NCBI GenBank assembly: GCA_964461335.1
Contig: CAYWTY010000067.1
Coordinates: 1-8,548 of the forward strand
Origin: JAKJBL01 sp964461335
GTDB lineage: Bacteria > Bacillota > Clostridia > Christensenellales > CAG-138
Reading direction: 5' to 3'
Length of the DNA: 8,548 bases
Positions 1 through 6,740 of the stretch are shown piece after piece (the first letter of the stretch is position 1; each line of letters starts with the position of its first letter). A model generated the notes under the pieces. That model was not told where the DNA came from. It searched no databases and worked only from the letters and a program-made list of their open reading frames with translations. A program made the translations under genes and the position numbers.

Positions 1-1125
1 TGGTTTATTGTTTCGTCCGCTTCGCGGCCTCAACTGGCTGAAGCCATAATAAAAAGCGACTGCAGGCGAACTGCGTCGCTTGCAAAAGCAGCATCAACAG
101 CTAAGGATGCCTACCGCAAAAACTGTATGGATGGCTTTAGTAGCCTTGCCCAGCAGGCGTTTGCGCACAGGCAGCTTTCTGGCGTTTCTAAGGTTATGCA
201 CAACCTTGCTAAAGATTTGGAAGAATCGCCCTGGCCTAAAGAGGGCGCTTCAGCGAACCTTGTAAGGCAGCTTGAAAAAGACGGCCTCTCTGCAAAAGAG
301 GCCTTGGTATACAGCCACAAGGGCAATATGCGCGTACAGCTTAAGCTCTACAAGCGAAAAAGGGGAGAGTTTGACGATGTGCAGCTTGAAAATGCAGTTT
401 CTTCTGCACTTAACAAACAAATGCGCCTCTTGTTCAGCCAGGCTGAAGCTAATTTAACAATAGCAAACTTTGAAGAAGCAAGCACCCTATATGCATCAAT
501 GGGAACTGCAACTCTGCCTATGCCAAAAAGTGCAATAAGCGGAGATAGTGCAGCAAGCTGCAACCTCAACTGCGGCAGGTCTCTCTATGTTTTAAGCGAT
601 GGCATGGGTACTGGCGCTCTTGCTGCCAAGCAAAGCGCTGCTGCAGTTGAACTTATGTGCAGGCTTTATGAAACTGGCTTTAACAGAGATGATGCGCTTG
701 AATGCGTTAACCGTCTGCTCATGGTAAAACGTGAAGATGAGGTCTATGCAACGCTTGACGCTCTATGTGTTGACCTTAATAACGGAAATGCTGAGTTTAT
801 AAAGTTTGGCGCTCCGCCGAGCTTTGTGCTTCGCGAAGGGCGTGTGCATACGATTTATGCTGAGGCGCTGCCAGCGGGCATACTCACAGAAGCTGTGCCT
901 GCAGTCCATTGCGCCACACTAAAGCAAAATGACAGCATTGTGCTCCTTACGGACGGAACGCTTGAGGCGCTTGCTGAAGAAACAGGGCAGCTTATTATAG
1001 AATGCGTTGGCGGTGCAAACACATGCGCTGATGCAGCCTCAGCGCTTTTAAAAGCTGCCTCTGAGCGCGGCGCAAAGGATGATATGAGCGCACTTGTAAT
1101 TAGGCTTGAGCAGCGCTTTGGCTAA
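1..1125 (+). CDS. spoIIE: Stage II sporulation protein E (SpoIIE), 3' part: PP2C-type serine phosphatase
   Basis: The frame is open to the left edge, so the 5' part, including the expected membrane-spanning N-terminus, is outside the window; 374 codons remain. In Bacillus, SpoIIE dephosphorylates the anti-anti-sigma factor SpoIIAA, which frees sigma-F in the forespore. Visible here is the end of the central regulatory region, with a YRKN motif and then QLSGVSKVM near residues 58-66, typical of true SpoIIE rather than generic PP2C proteins. The phosphatase domain follows: SGD (Asp182), SDGMGTG (Asp200), DEVYATLD, a GAPPSF segment, TDGT (Asp318) and a final DDMSALVI. The spacings between the first three Asp (18 and 118 residues) equal those I recall for B. 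subtilis D610, D628 and D746, so it looks active. An internal ATG at 127 opens a shorter frame, but homology continues upstream of it. The gene ends 4 nt before the convergent sdaAA stop. Confidence 0.9.
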   Translation, partial: WFIVSSASRPQLAEAIIKSDCRRTASLAKAASTAKDAYRKNCMDGFSSLAQQAFAHRQLSGVSKVMHNLAKDLEESPWPKEGASANLVRQLEKDGLSAKEALVYSHKGNMRVQLKLYKRKRGEFDDVQLENAVSSALNKQMRLLFSQAEANLTIANFEEASTLYASMGTATLPMPKSAISGDSAASCNLNCGRSLYVLSDGMGTGALAAKQSAAAVELMCRLYETGFNRDDALECVNRLLMVKREDEVYATLDALCVDLNNGNAEFIKFGAPPSFVLREGRVHTIYAEALPAGILTEAVPAVHCATLKQNDSIVLLTDGTLEALAEETGQLIIECVGGANTCADAASALLKAASERGAKDDMSALVIRLEQRFG

Positions 1126-1129
1126 TCGC

Positions 1130-2029
1130 TTAGACTTTATCAAACGGAGTTTTAAACTCAGCAAATAGGGTTTTTGTCAGCTCTTTTGCAGTTGGTGTAG
1201 CAGCAAGCCCGCCAAGCGCAGTTTCGCGAAGCTCAGGCCGCATTAAAACCCCGACAGAGCGCATTGCCTCAACAACTTCATCAAAGGGAATAAGCGACTT
1301 AACGCCTGAAAGCGCAAGGTCAGCTGCAAGTAGCGCATTAACAGCGCCTAATGCATTGCGCTTTATGCAGGGGCATTCAACAAGCCCGCATACAGGGTCG
1401 CATACAAGCCCAAGCACATTTTTAAGAGCTATTGCTGCTGCATGAAGGCACATTTCAGGCGTACCTGAGTTTAGCTCCACAATTGCTGCTGCAGCCATTG
1501 AAGCTGCTGAGCCTGTTTCCGCCTGGCAGCCTGCATCAGCGCCTGAAATAGACGCATGGCGCGCAATTAAAAGCCCAACTGCGCCTGCGCAAAAGAGCGC
1601 CTGCACAAGTGCTTCATCCGTCCAGCCCCTATTTGGCGCAAGCGTTAAAAGCACGCCAGGGATAATACCGCATGCGCCTGCAGTCGGGGACGCGACTATG
1701 CGCCCCATTGCAGCATTGACTTCGACTACTGCCATTGAAGCTGCTGCTGCAGCGCATGCCTCGCTGCCCAAAAACGGCGCAATTTTGGAATATTCGTTTA
1801 AACGCGCAGCCTCTCCGCCAGAAAGCCCGCTTAATGAGCGTACATTGCCGCTTAACCCTTTTGTGACTGCCTGCCGCATGGTATTAAGGTTTTCGCGCAT
1901 TTCAAAGAGTAGCTCTTCGCGGGGAGTCTCAAAAAGCGCCTGCTCACGAAGGAGCATTGCCGAAGAAATTGAAATACCCTCGCTTTGGCAAAGCGCTAAT
2001 AGCGCGCTGCCGTTGTGGAATTCATACAT
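1130..2029 (-). CDS. sdaAA: L-serine dehydratase, iron-sulfur type, alpha subunit
   Basis: This is the catalytic, cluster-binding subunit of the two-subunit L-serine ammonia-lyase, which converts L-serine to pyruvate and ammonia in the cytosol. The 299 residues match the usual length of about 300. The motifs SPTAGACG (115-121), GCQAE (167-171) and CDPVCGLVECPC (210-221) are present. Cys168, Cys210 and Cys221 have the same spacing (42 and 11) as the three [4Fe-4S] ligands known from the Legionella enzyme, C343, C385 and C396, so they are the likely ligands; Cys120, Cys214 and Cys219 are extra. The ATG at 2029 is preceded on its own strand by AAAGGAGA, which falls in the 21-nt gap after sdaAB, so the two genes are almost certainly co-transcribed. 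The 3' end faces spoIIE 4 nt away with no obvious terminator. Confidence 0.95.
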   Translation of the reverse strand: MYEFHNGSALLALCQSEGISISSAMLLREQALFETPREELLFEMRENLNTMRQAVTKGLSGNVRSLSGLSGGEAARLNEYSKIAPFLGSEACAAAAASMAVVEVNAAMGRIVASPTAGACGIIPGVLLTLAPNRGWTDEALVQALFCAGAVGLLIARHASISGADAGCQAETGSAASMAAAAIVELNSGTPEMCLHAAAIALKNVLGLVCDPVCGLVECPCIKRNALGAVNALLAADLALSGVKSLIPFDEVVEAMRSVGVLMRPELRETALGGLAATPTAKELTKTLFAEFKTPFDKV

Positions 2030-2050
2030 GCGTTTTTGTCTCCTTTGCGC

Positions 2051-2713
2051 TCAAATTGCGAACACCTTTATTATGCCATCCGAAAGCCCTACTATAAGCT
2101 CGCGGATTGCTATGCTAACAGGCTGGTCGGTTTCAATGCTCATAAATGCGTCTGCACCCTTGCCGTGGCGAAAGACCCGCATAAATGCAATGTTGATTTT
2201 GTTTTGAGCCAGCACATGCGTTACAACTGCGACTATTCCCGGCATATCGCGATATTGCAGAATTAAGGTCGGGTATTCGCCTGTAATTTCAAGGTCAAGG
2301 CCGTTTATTTCAACAATGCGGATATTCCCCCCGCCTATTGACTCCCCGAGGATTTCGGTTACTTCGCCTTTTGAGCTTGTTATGCTTATACGCACTGTAT
2401 TAGGGTGCTCAACAGGCGCCTCGCTTAAACGCAGCTCTGTCTTAAGCCCTGCCTTTTCTGCAGCTTCGTAAGCATTTGCTATGGAAGGGTCGTCAGGCTT
2501 AAGGCCGAGAATACCAGCAATCAGCGCTTTATCCGTACCATGGCCAAAGCCTGTTTTTGCAAACGAACCATAGAGCGTGAACGCAACTTTTACAATATCT
2601 TCGCTTGCTATACGCCTTGCTGTGTTTGCAAGCCTGCACGCACCCGCAGTATGTGAGCTTGAAGGGCCCGTCATACGCGGGCCGATTATATCAAAAACGC
2701 TGAAATCTGCCAT
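2051..2713 (-). CDS. sdaAB: L-serine dehydratase, iron-sulfur type, beta subunit
   Basis: This is the partner subunit of SdaAA. It opens with MADFSVFDIIGP and the family signature GPSSSHTAG (residues 16-24), part of the serine-handling region in this enzyme family. A C-terminal ACT domain covers about residues 147-220 (core DMPGIVAVVTHVLAQ); such domains usually bind amino acids or mediate assembly. The open frame extends 8 codons further to a TTG at 2737, with an ATG at 2731. I chose the ATG at 2713 because AGGGGG lies 7 nt before it, because the protein is then 220 residues like Bacillus SdaAB, and because homology starts at this Met. It is the first gene of the minus-strand sda pair. Confidence 0.93.
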   Translation of the reverse strand: MADFSVFDIIGPRMTGPSSSHTAGACRLANTARRIASEDIVKVAFTLYGSFAKTGFGHGTDKALIAGILGLKPDDPSIANAYEAAEKAGLKTELRLSEAPVEHPNTVRISITSSKGEVTEILGESIGGGNIRIVEINGLDLEITGEYPTLILQYRDMPGIVAVVTHVLAQNKINIAFMRVFRHGKGADAFMSIETDQPVSIAIRELIVGLSDGIIKVFAI

Positions 2714-2762
2714 TAGCCGCCCCCTAAGCATAACCAAGCTTAAGCTTGAATTTGCTCATTTT

Positions 2763-2792
2763 ACTATACAACATAGCGAAAACAAAACACAA
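2763..2792 (-). promoter_or_regulatory. Putative promoter of the sdaAB-sdaAA operon
   Basis: Read on the minus strand, TTGTGT (2787-2792) is followed after 18 nt by TATAGT (2763-2768). The -10 differs from consensus at one position and the -35 at two. It lies about 50 nt upstream of the sdaAB start, in the intergenic region divergent from the lipoprotein gene. The assignment rests on sequence match only. Confidence 0.45.
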
Positions 2793-2862
2793 GATAAAGT
2801 AAGCCCAATAGGCAAGAGAGTTTTATACTTAAAAGGAAACTGAAAAGGAGTGTATTTTACAT

Positions 2863-2922
2863 ATGCAATGGGGTATTATTAGCAGTAGAAACACAGCTTT
2901 AAGAGGAGTGATTGGCATATGA
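2863..2922 (+). CDS. Possible 19-codon small ORF (leader peptide) coupled to the lipoprotein gene
   Basis: An ATG at 2863 opens a frame encoding MQWGIISSRNTALRGVIGI. Its TGA stop (2920-2922) overlaps the ATG of the following gene (2919-2921) in an ATGA arrangement typical of translational coupling. An SD-like AAAAGGAG ends 12 nt before the ATG, slightly far. The SD of the lipoprotein gene lies inside this ORF. Both starts carry the same layout: GGAGTG, a 7- or 5-nt spacer, then CATATG. A TATACT hexamer at 2824-2829 could be a -10 element, but I see no matching -35. The peptide resembles no family I know. It could be a leader peptide or chance. Confidence 0.3.
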   Translation: MQWGIISSRNTALRGVIGI

Positions 2923-3566
2923 AGCTAACTGCAGGTTTACTGATTTTTGCATTTCTGCTTGGCGCAATAACAGGCTGCGCAAAAGCGCCGGAAGAGCTGC
3001 CAATAAGCGACATTGGGGCGCCCGAACCTTCTGAAGAACCCGACATTCCTGTAGCAGCGCCTGCGCTAACGCCTGAACCTGAACCAGAGCCTGCGCCAAC
3101 GCCGATTACCTTCCCTTTAAAGGGCTATTGCAATGGCGAAGGGGTAAACCTTAGAGAGACGCCTTCAAAGTCAGCAGCAATTATCGACATAATGGGCGAA
3201 AACACAGCGCTTGACTTAATGGCGCTTCAAGACGGTTGGTACAAAGTCAACCTTGGCGGCACAACAGCGTATGTAGCTGAAGAGCTCATTACACTTGGGG
3301 AACCTCCGCGCAAGCATAATATGCGCTGGGCAAAGGTAATTGCTAAAGAGACCCAGCTTTACAAAACCCCGGGCGCAACCGACCGCTCTGAAATAGCGCT
3401 GAAAAAAGATGAAATAGTCAAAGTGCTCCGCACTATTGGCGACTATCTTCATGTTGTGTATGAAGGCAAACTCCAGCGCTATGTTAAAGCTAAGGATGTT
3501 GAATACATAAGCGCAGAAGAAGCGCAGGCAGAGGCTGCACCAGCTTCTGCAACACCTGCGCCATAA
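2919..3566 (+). CDS. Putative lipoprotein with two bacterial SH3-like domains
   Basis: The 215-residue protein starts with a lipoprotein signal: positive Lys2, a hydrophobic stretch (5-17) and lipobox ITGC with the lipidated Cys at 20. It should therefore be anchored to the outer face of the membrane. Residues 21-66 are a Pro/Glu/Ala-rich linker with a short PEPEPEPAP run, probably crossing into the cell wall. Residues about 68-127 form an SH3b-like domain (GVNLRETPSKSAAII, then DGWYKVNLGGTTAYV). A second, more divergent copy lies at about 137-198 (TQLYKTPGATDRSEI, then DYLHVVYEGKLQRYV). The tail is Ala-rich. SH3b domains often bind peptidoglycan or peptides, but no hydrolase domain is attached, so the exact role is unknown. 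The SD is AGAGGAG, 10 nt before the ATG. The gene is divergent from sdaAB and ends 4 nt from the convergent glmU. Confidence 0.85.
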   Translation: MKLTAGLLIFAFLLGAITGCAKAPEELPISDIGAPEPSEEPDIPVAAPALTPEPEPEPAPTPITFPLKGYCNGEGVNLRETPSKSAAIIDIMGENTALDLMALQDGWYKVNLGGTTAYVAEELITLGEPPRKHNMRWAKVIAKETQLYKTPGATDRSEIALKKDEIVKVLRTIGDYLHVVYEGKLQRYVKAKDVEYISAEEAQAEAAPASATPAP

Positions 3567-3570
3567 ATCC

Positions 3571-4947
3571 TTAAAGCTGTTCCTTGCTGCGTTTAGCTTT
3601 AAGCTTAAAAATATAGCCGATTTTATTGACCTGCTTTGCGCGCGCAATTGCCAAAGTATCCTCAGGCACATCTTCAGTTATTACTGAACCTGCTGCAGTA
3701 TATGAGCGGCTGCCCACACTTACAGGCGCCACTAAGCTGCTGTTGCAGCCTATGAAAGCATCGTCTCCTATTGTTGTGCGGTGCTTTTTATACCCGTCAT
3801 AGTTTACAAACACACTACCGCACCCTATATTAACGCGCTTGCCTATATCGCCATCACCAATATACGAAAGATGAGGAAGCTTGCTGCCCTCGCCAACAAC
3901 AGAGTTTTTTACTTCAATAAAGTTGCCTACCTTGCAGAAGTCTTTAATACGCGTGCCAGGCCTTAAGTTTACAAAAGGCCCGAGCGTAACATTGTCGCCT
4001 ATTACTGCATCAAGGGCAACAACTGCCTGTGCATGGCAGAACCTGCCCATGTTGCTATCTACAAGCCTGCACCCGGGGTAAAGCGTTGTACCCTCGCCTA
4101 CTACTGTATTGCCTTCTAGCACAACCCCAGGGTAAACTGTGCAGTCTTTGCCAAGCTTAACTGTTTCATCAATATAAGCTGCATTTGGGTCAAGCATATT
4201 AACGCCGTTTAGCATATGCTTTTTGTTTATTCTGCCTCTTAAAAGCGCAGCAGCTTCTGCAAGCTGCACCCTGTTGTTTACATCTAGCGCTTCATCTGCA
4301 TCAATAGAAACTGTTTTAACATCTGCCCCTTTTTCAAGCAGGTAGTTTATAAGCGCACTCATGCTAAGCTCACTTAGCCCAGGCTGCGACATAAGCGCAT
4401 CAAGCGCTTCTAAAAGCACAGGCGCGCTAAAGCAATAGGCTGCAGCTTTTACCTCAGAAGGGCTGTACGAATATAAGGCTGCATCAGCATCTTTAAGCGC
4501 TATAAGCTCGCCTTCTTCATTGCGGATAATACGGCTTCGCATATCCCCAGGCAAAAGAGGTGTTGAAGCAAATGCAGCGTCAGAGCCAAGCTCTGCAAGC
4601 GTTAAAAGTGTAGAGTGTTTTATAAGCGGCATATCTGCGGCAAGCACAAATATACGCCCTGTTGTGTTTAACATGCTGCGGCTTGCTAAAAGCGCACCCC
4701 CTGTACCAAGCACAGTCTGCTCAGAAAACCGGAGGCTTTCGCCATAGCGCGCTTTAAGCTGCGCCTGCCCATGGCCGACAACTACAACTGCAGGCTCGAA
4801 TTTATCCGCACCTAAATGCTTTAGCGCAGAAAGCGTCCACTCGAGCATTGTAAGGCCGCATAGGGTATGCAGCGCCTTTGGCACATCTGAATGCATACGC
4901 CTGCCTTCCCCTGCTGATAAAATAACCGACATCAAAGGCTGTTCCAT
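3571..4947 (-). CDS. glmU: Bifunctional GlmU: N-acetylglucosamine-1-phosphate uridyltransferase / glucosamine-1-phosphate acetyltransferase
   Basis: GlmU acetylates glucosamine-1-phosphate and then couples the product to UTP, giving the UDP-GlcNAc needed for peptidoglycan. The 458 residues match the usual length. The N-terminal nucleotidyltransferase domain (about 1-230) shows SAGEGRRMHSDVPKALH (11-27, with the conserved Lys24), LGTGGA (80-85), AADMP (103-107, metal-site Asp105) and VNNRVQL (223-229). The C-terminal left-handed beta-helix (about 250-440) keeps LRPGT (Arg329), FIEVK (Lys347), the likely catalytic base His359 in PHLSYIGDG, VNIG, VNYDG and LVAPVSVG. The uridyltransferase half lacks the usual EINTG and YYLTD motifs, so its activity or specificity deserves checking. 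The SD AGGAGG lies 6 nt before the ATG. The gene follows yhaM after 76 nt on the same strand; in that gap I saw only weak promoter-like hexamers. Confidence 0.9.
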   Translation of the reverse strand: MEQPLMSVILSAGEGRRMHSDVPKALHTLCGLTMLEWTLSALKHLGADKFEPAVVVVGHGQAQLKARYGESLRFSEQTVLGTGGALLASRSMLNTTGRIFVLAADMPLIKHSTLLTLAELGSDAAFASTPLLPGDMRSRIIRNEEGELIALKDADAALYSYSPSEVKAAAYCFSAPVLLEALDALMSQPGLSELSMSALINYLLEKGADVKTVSIDADEALDVNNRVQLAEAAALLRGRINKKHMLNGVNMLDPNAAYIDETVKLGKDCTVYPGVVLEGNTVVGEGTTLYPGCRLVDSNMGRFCHAQAVVALDAVIGDNVTLGPFVNLRPGTRIKDFCKVGNFIEVKNSVVGEGSKLPHLSYIGDGDIGKRVNIGCGSVFVNYDGYKKHRTTIGDDAFIGCNSSLVAPVSVGSRSYTAAGSVITEDVPEDTLAIARAKQVNKIGYIFKLKAKRSKEQL

Positions 4948-5023
4948 TGCATACCTCCTCTATTTGGTTGCTGTTTTATGTATACTGCAGCTTTATAAAT
5001 TTAACGCCTTAAAGCAAAATTCC

Positions 5024-5986
5024 CTAACCCTGCGCCCTGCCGTGGTTGTAAACATGCCTATCTTCAAGCGCCCACACGCGCTCCGAAAAGCCGCCTGAAG
5101 GCACAGAATCGAGCACATCGAACATTTCGTAAAGGCGCGAGTCAAGCATATCAAGCTGTGCTACAAGCTCAGCCTCAGGGAACATGGGCGGCTTTGGGCT
5201 TCCGTATTCAACAACGCTGTGGTGTGAAAGAATCATATGCTGCACGAGCACGCAAAGCGCGTCATTAATATCAAGCAGCTCACATACAGAGCCAATTACA
5301 TTTATGCCAAGCCCTATATGGCCTATGAGCCGCCCTTTATAAGTGTAGCCTGAGGCAAGGCCGAGCGCGCTTATATCCATTTCTAAAAGCTTTGCAATAT
5401 CGTGGAGGATTACGCCAGCATATACAAGCTCTTTATCAAGCCCTTTATAAAGCGGGCAAAGCGCCTTTGCAGCCCGCAAAACGCTAAGCGTATGGTGGAG
5501 CAGCCCTCCGCGCGTAGCATGGTGCATTTTTACAGCAGCAGGCGCACGCAAAAGCAGCTCCTTATTTGTTTTTAAAATATACTGGGTAAGCCTTCGAAGG
5601 TCGTCATCTTGGAATGCTTCAGTTGTTTTGAATATTTCCTCGTACATTTCCTCTGAAGAATAGGGCGCGCATGGCACAAGAAGCGACATATCTACACTGT
5701 CCTCATCAGTTGTTTGACGGATGCGTTCGATTTTAAGCTGCTCTGTATCCTTCCAGATTGTTATGCTCCCGCGCACTTTAATAACCTGCTCAGGCTCATA
5801 TTCCTTGCCATGGAGTTCAGGGTCATAATCCCACAGCTTTGCGGCAACATCGCCCCCGCAGTCTGTAAGCACAAAATCGAGATAAATGTTACCCTTTACA
5901 TTTGTTCTTACCTGCACGTTTTTTACAAGGCAGAAGCCCTCTGCAATAGCTCCGTCAGCTTCGCTAAGAAGACGCATCCTTCCCAT
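5024..5986 (-). CDS. yhaM: YhaM-type 3'-5' exoribonuclease (OB-fold plus HD domain)
   Basis: The protein resembles Bacillus YhaM, a cytosolic metal-dependent 3'-5' exonuclease acting on RNA and single-stranded DNA. With the chosen start it has 320 residues (Bacillus 314). An N-terminal OB-fold (about 10-95) carries NIYLDFVLTDCGGDVAAKLWD. The HD phosphohydrolase domain (about 150-290) shows HHATRGGLLHHT, ILHDIAK (His195-Asp196), YKGRLIGH, QHMILSHH (His250 and His255/256), EYGSPKPP and a late Asp (279 or 282). These are the metal ligands expected of the family. The open frame reaches an ATG at 6010, but GGAGGT sits 6 nt before the ATG at 5986 and nothing comparable precedes 6010, so I use 5986. 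It is transcribed divergently from the rpmG operon and is followed by glmU. Confidence 0.9.
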   Translation of the reverse strand: MGRMRLLSEADGAIAEGFCLVKNVQVRTNVKGNIYLDFVLTDCGGDVAAKLWDYDPELHGKEYEPEQVIKVRGSITIWKDTEQLKIERIRQTTDEDSVDMSLLVPCAPYSSEEMYEEIFKTTEAFQDDDLRRLTQYILKTNKELLLRAPAAVKMHHATRGGLLHHTLSVLRAAKALCPLYKGLDKELVYAGVILHDIAKLLEMDISALGLASGYTYKGRLIGHIGLGINVIGSVCELLDINDALCVLVQHMILSHHSVVEYGSPKPPMFPEAELVAQLDMLDSRLYEMFDVLDSVPSGGFSERVWALEDRHVYNHGRAQG

Positions 5987-6036
5987 TAAACTACCTCCAG
6001 TTTCATACATTAAGCAAAGTCCATACTCTTAGCCCA

Positions 6037-6065
6037 AGTATAACAAAGCCGCATACAAAATTAAA
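6037..6065 (-). promoter_or_regulatory. Putative extended -10 promoter of yhaM
   Basis: On the minus strand an extended -10, TGTTATACT, occupies 6037-6045. A poor -35 (TTTAAT, 6060-6065) lies 17 nt upstream of the hexamer. The extended TG could offset the weak -35. The -10 lies about 50 nt before the chosen yhaM start. Confidence 0.4.
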
Positions 6066-6124
6066 GTGCCTAAAAACAAGAGCGCACAAGAGAAAAAGTC
6101 AGCCAAATCCTAAGCAATTAAACA

Positions 6125-6153
6125 TTGACACATGCTTTTCTATGTGATAAATT
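6125..6153 (+). promoter_or_regulatory. Promoter of the rpmG-secE-nusG-rplK-rplA operon
   Basis: A perfect TTGACA (6125-6130) is followed after 17 nt by TAAATT (6148-6153), with TG at 6145-6146 forming an extended -10. A/T-rich sequence lies upstream, as in strong ribosomal promoters. Transcription should start near 6160, giving a leader of about 90 nt before rpmG. The rest of the 6066-6124 gap shows nothing I can name. Confidence 0.65.
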
Positions 6154-6163
6154 GATACATGTT

Positions 6164-6176
6164 CCCCCGCAGGGGG
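6164..6176 (+). promoter_or_regulatory. GC hairpin at the 5' end of the rpmG operon leader
   Basis: Five C (6164-6168), the loop GCA, and five G (6172-6176) form a short, very stable stem followed by CTTTGTTTT. It resembles a small intrinsic terminator, but no plus-strand gene ends upstream, and it falls only a few nucleotides after the predicted transcription start. A 5' stabilising stem or a switch that hides the G-run is more likely than a terminator. A 13-codon frame with an ATG at 6187 follows 10 nt after the G-run. Confidence 0.4.
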
Positions 6177-6248
6177 CTTTGTTTTGATGACCAAAATTGC
6201 AGGCAGGGCTGCGCGCCAAGCGCTGTAAATGCCGGGAGGAAATATTAA

Positions 6249-6398
6249 ATGCGCGTAAAAATCACTTTAGCATGCACAGAGTGCAAGCAAAGAAACTACG
6301 ACACTTTCAAAAACAAAAAGAACGACCCGGACAGGCTTGAGTTTAGCAAGTACTGCCGCTTTTGCCGCAAGCACACAATCCACAGGGAAACCAAGTAG
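6249..6398 (+). CDS. rpmG: 50S ribosomal protein L33
   Basis: A 49-residue basic protein that opens MRVKITLACTECKQRNYDT and contains KYCRFCRKHTIHRETK. It is the L33 component of the large ribosomal subunit. Two CxxC pairs (Cys9/Cys12 and Cys36/Cys39) form the zinc ribbon, so this is the zinc-binding (C+) form rather than the zinc-independent paralogue some Firmicutes also carry. The SD GGGAGGA lies 8 nt before the ATG. It is the first gene of the operon, followed by secE after 41 nt, the usual Firmicute order. The tRNA-Trp gene sometimes found between them is absent. Confidence 0.96.
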   Translation: MRVKITLACTECKQRNYDTFKNKKNDPDRLEFSKYCRFCRKHTIHRETK

Positions 6399-6439
6399 CT
6401 TCAACTACACTTAAATTTTAAGCGATGGGGGAACTTTCC

Positions 6440-6697
6440 GTGGCAAATCTCCAAAACAAACCAAGCAAGGCTTCCGACAAAAAGCCTGCAATAGCCAAAA
6501 AGCGCAGCTTCAAGCCGCTCCAGTACTTTAAAGAAGTTGCTGCAGAGCTAAAGAAGCTCACTTGGCCTACAAAGAGCGAGCTTATTTCTCACACAGGCGC
6601 TGTGTTTATGTTCCTTATTGCTATGGCAATACTCATAGGTGTGCTCGACCTTGTGTTCTCGCAGGGAGTTTCGCTTCTTGCAAGAATAGGCGCATAG
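6440..6697 (+). CDS. secE: Preprotein translocase subunit SecE
   Basis: SecE is the small essential clamp subunit of the SecYEG channel in the cytoplasmic membrane. The 85-residue protein has a basic, lysine-rich N-terminus and the family signature YFKEVAAELKKLTWPTKSEL (29-48). One membrane helix follows (about 52-75), the single-span form typical of Gram-positives. The frame extends upstream to an ATG at 6425, but no SD precedes that ATG. A GGGGGA run (6427-6432) lies 7 nt before the GTG at 6440, so I take GTG as the start. The alternative adds five residues. It lies between rpmG and nusG, the conserved order. Confidence 0.92.
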   Translation: MANLQNKPSKASDKKPAIAKKRSFKPLQYFKEVAAELKKLTWPTKSELISHTGAVFMFLIAMAILIGVLDLVFSQGVSLLARIGA

Positions 6698-6740
6698 CAG
6701 CTAAATGAGTAAAGACGATACGGAAGGAGGCCGGAGCAGT

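Noticed and set aside
1147..1159. GAGTTT/AAACTC palindrome near the spoIIE/sdaAA junction
   Set aside because: Only one base separates the arms, so no hairpin loop can form; it is within sdaAA coding sequence.
1698..2207. 169-codon plus-strand open frame opposite sdaAA/sdaAB
   Set aside because: It lies antisense to two well-supported genes, has no recognisable domain, and its composition is explained by the opposite-strand codons.
2860..2870. Possible sigma-E -10 element (CATATGCA) before the lipoprotein gene
   Set aside because: The last consensus T is absent and no convincing -35 lies at the right distance; the CATATG is better explained as start-codon context.
3049..3102. Pro-Glu repeat coding region that could be a DNA repeat
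   Set aside because: Short, irregular at the DNA level and typical of lipoprotein linkers; not a repeat array.
3216..3671. 151-codon minus-strand open frame across the lipoprotein/glmU junction
   Set aside because: Overlaps two real genes, is Cys/Arg-rich as expected of a shadow frame, and resembles nothing known.
4948..5023. Promoter or riboswitch upstream of glmU
   Set aside because: Only weak hexamers such as TATAAA and TATACA are present, with poor -35 matches; the gap is too short and unstructured for a glmS-type or other known riboswitch.
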